A DNA stretch of 24,405 bases from assembly GCA_002431395.1 (NCBI GenBank), contig DJEU01000054.1, positions 1-24,405 on the forward strand. The letters run 5' to 3'. Positions 23,676 through 24,405 of the stretch are shown here, piece by piece. The notes under the pieces are model-generated. The model ran no database searches. It was not told the origin of the DNA and saw nothing but the letters and a program-made list of their open reading frames with translations. This stretch comes from Lachnoclostridium sp. UBA5890 (GTDB lineage Bacteria > Bacillota > Clostridia > Lachnospirales > Lachnospiraceae). The position numbers and the translations under genes were made by a program. Every line of letters starts with the position of its first letter. The stretch's first letter is position 1.

Positions 23676-24080
23676 TCACTCTATTGTTTTACCTTCACAC
23701 GTGTTCGCTACTAGAAACCATATAATACATTCAGCAAAATAATTCCGCATACTTTTACTATCATAATTATTCCAAATTGAATATACCAAATCAATAAGAA
23801 ATGTTTCAAAAACAATCTTTGCTCTATAAAACGGATCATAGCCATATTTATCTAAGATTCCATATACATTGTCAATACAATCTCTTATTTCATCACAACT
23901 TAACGCTCCATACTTTTCATGAAATAAATCAACCGCCAAAAACCCCAATCGAACTTTGTAATCATAACCTTTTGTACTCGATATTTTAAAAACATCATCT
24001 AGATTTGCCCCCTTATATTTAACATATATTCTTGAAAAAATATCGGTCACTATAAGTGCTATTTCAATAAACTCACCCAT
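23676..24080 (-). CDS. Uncharacterised ORF, probably cut at its 5' end by an IS3 element
   Basis: The 134-aa frame has natural composition (DIFSRIYVKYKGANLDD; IRDCIDNVYGILDKYGYDPFYRAKIVFETFLIDLVY) but no recognised family. It has no ribosome site before ATG 24080, and the apparent end of the IS3-family element begins only four bases upstream (TGGCTCAG at 24085). I infer that the original gene started further upstream and was interrupted. The protein could be a helical accessory or immunity-type protein; nothing proves this. It lies between the IS66 and IS3 remnants. Confidence 0.5.
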   Translation of the reverse strand: MGEFIEIALIVTDIFSRIYVKYKGANLDDVFKISSTKGYDYKVRLGFLAVDLFHEKYGALSCDEIRDCIDNVYGILDKYGYDPFYRAKIVFETFLIDLVYSIWNNYDSKSMRNYFAECIIWFLVANTCEGKTIE

Positions 24081-24084
24081 ATAA

Positions 24085-24405
24085 TGGCTCAGTTGTCAAG
24101 ACAAAAATTTGATATTTTTATAATGAACTGATATGTTGACGAGTTACATGGAAAATGTGTGAAGCATTTCCCGGATTTTTATATTATGCGGCCGCTCTAG
24201 CTGCATCCAGAAGCATTACCGGATAGTATATCTCGGCAGGCCGTTTGTTCCCAATGGACTGATGGCATCTTTCAAAGTTATAGGTGTAGATATACCTTCC
24301 GATGGCTTCTCTTGCTTCCTTGAGATTAGCATACTCCGTGAGATATGCTTCCTCATACTTGAAGCTGCGGAACCAGCGTTCAATCATGATATTATCTGCC
24401 CATCG
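24085..24405 (-). mobile_element. IS3-family insertion sequence, left end, continuing past the window
   Basis: The element ends, read from its terminus, with TGGCTCAGTTGTCAAGAC at 24085, a TG-start end typical of IS3 relatives. About 100 bases of non-coding sequence separate this end from the transposase stop. The other end is outside the window. Confidence 0.65.
24184..24405 (-). CDS. IS3-family transposase OrfB (DDE), 3' part, incomplete
   Basis: The frame is open through the window edge (RWADNIMIERWFRSFKYEEAYL ...), so only the last 73 residues are seen. This is the C-terminal part of the rve-type integrase core: the final catalytic Glu lies in IERWF, followed by YNFERCHQSIGNKRPAEIYYP, typical of IS3/IS150-group OrfB. 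It should be a cut-and-paste/copy-out transposase acting on its own ends. Its upstream half and orfA lie beyond base 24405. No stop or frameshift is seen in the visible part, so it may be functional. Confidence 0.92.
   Translation of the reverse strand, partial: RWADNIMIERWFRSFKYEEAYLTEYANLKEAREAIGRYIYTYNFERCHQSIGNKRPAEIYYPVMLLDAARAAA

Overview
The window looks like a chromosomal stretch of a low-GC, Gram-positive gut Clostridium relative, most probably a Lachnospiraceae (inference). The evidence is the AT-rich coding sequence, strong AGGAGG-type ribosome sites, secreted proteins with Big2/Ig-like, CAP and BspA-type LRR modules, an M64-type peptidase, and IS66 and IS3 remnants of a clostridial flavour. 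No rRNA, tRNA, CRISPR array or recognisable riboswitch was seen.

Layout. (1) 1-4163 is a plus-strand block. It holds an unknown 321-aa protein, a small Cro/XRE-type regulator on the minus strand, a secreted Big2 + transglutaminase-like protein, an unknown 132-aa protein and a doubtful small membrane ORF. A hexamer TACCAT/ATGGTA is clustered around the divergent regulator/transglutaminase promoters and recurs as a tandem pair near 4060-4080. This block may be the end of an integrated element. (2) 4245-11779 is a tight minus-strand run of five genes, read from high to low coordinates: a PLD-nuclease/SF2-helicase/DUF3427 fusion, a Nudix hydrolase, an ArsC/Spx-fold protein that has lost its catalytic cysteine, a four-helix membrane protein and a secreted CAP-domain mosaic protein. 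The first part resembles a nuclease-helicase genome-defence or repair cassette. (3) 11882-13441 has a 69-aa two-helix membrane protein, a SpoU/TrmH RNA methyltransferase and an unknown Cys-rich ORF that overlaps the end of the next gene. (4) 13404-15749 is a secreted M64 (IgA-protease-like) metallopeptidase with a Pro/Thr tandem-repeat stalk. (5) 15805-17338 is an AbiE-type toxin-antitoxin pair with a near-perfect promoter flanked by direct repeats. (6) 17458-22506 has an unknown helical protein, a scrambled AlbA_2-family pseudogene, an intact AlbA_2/HATPase/wHTH regulator, a frameshifted small ORF, a GC-rich structured islet and a tandem-GNAT acetyltransferase. (7) 22784-24405 is insertion-sequence debris: a decayed IS66 tnpA/tnpB with one terminal repeat, an orphan ORF probably cut by an IS3 element, and the 3' end of an IS3-family transposase running off the window.

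Together this is an accessory region rich in surface proteins and conflict or defence-type genes (nuclease-helicase, AbiE, AlbA_2) embedded among mobile-element remains. The candidate systems most worth testing are the helicase-Nudix-ArsC-like gene run and the regulator/operator array at 1310-1390 with its echo at 4060-4080.
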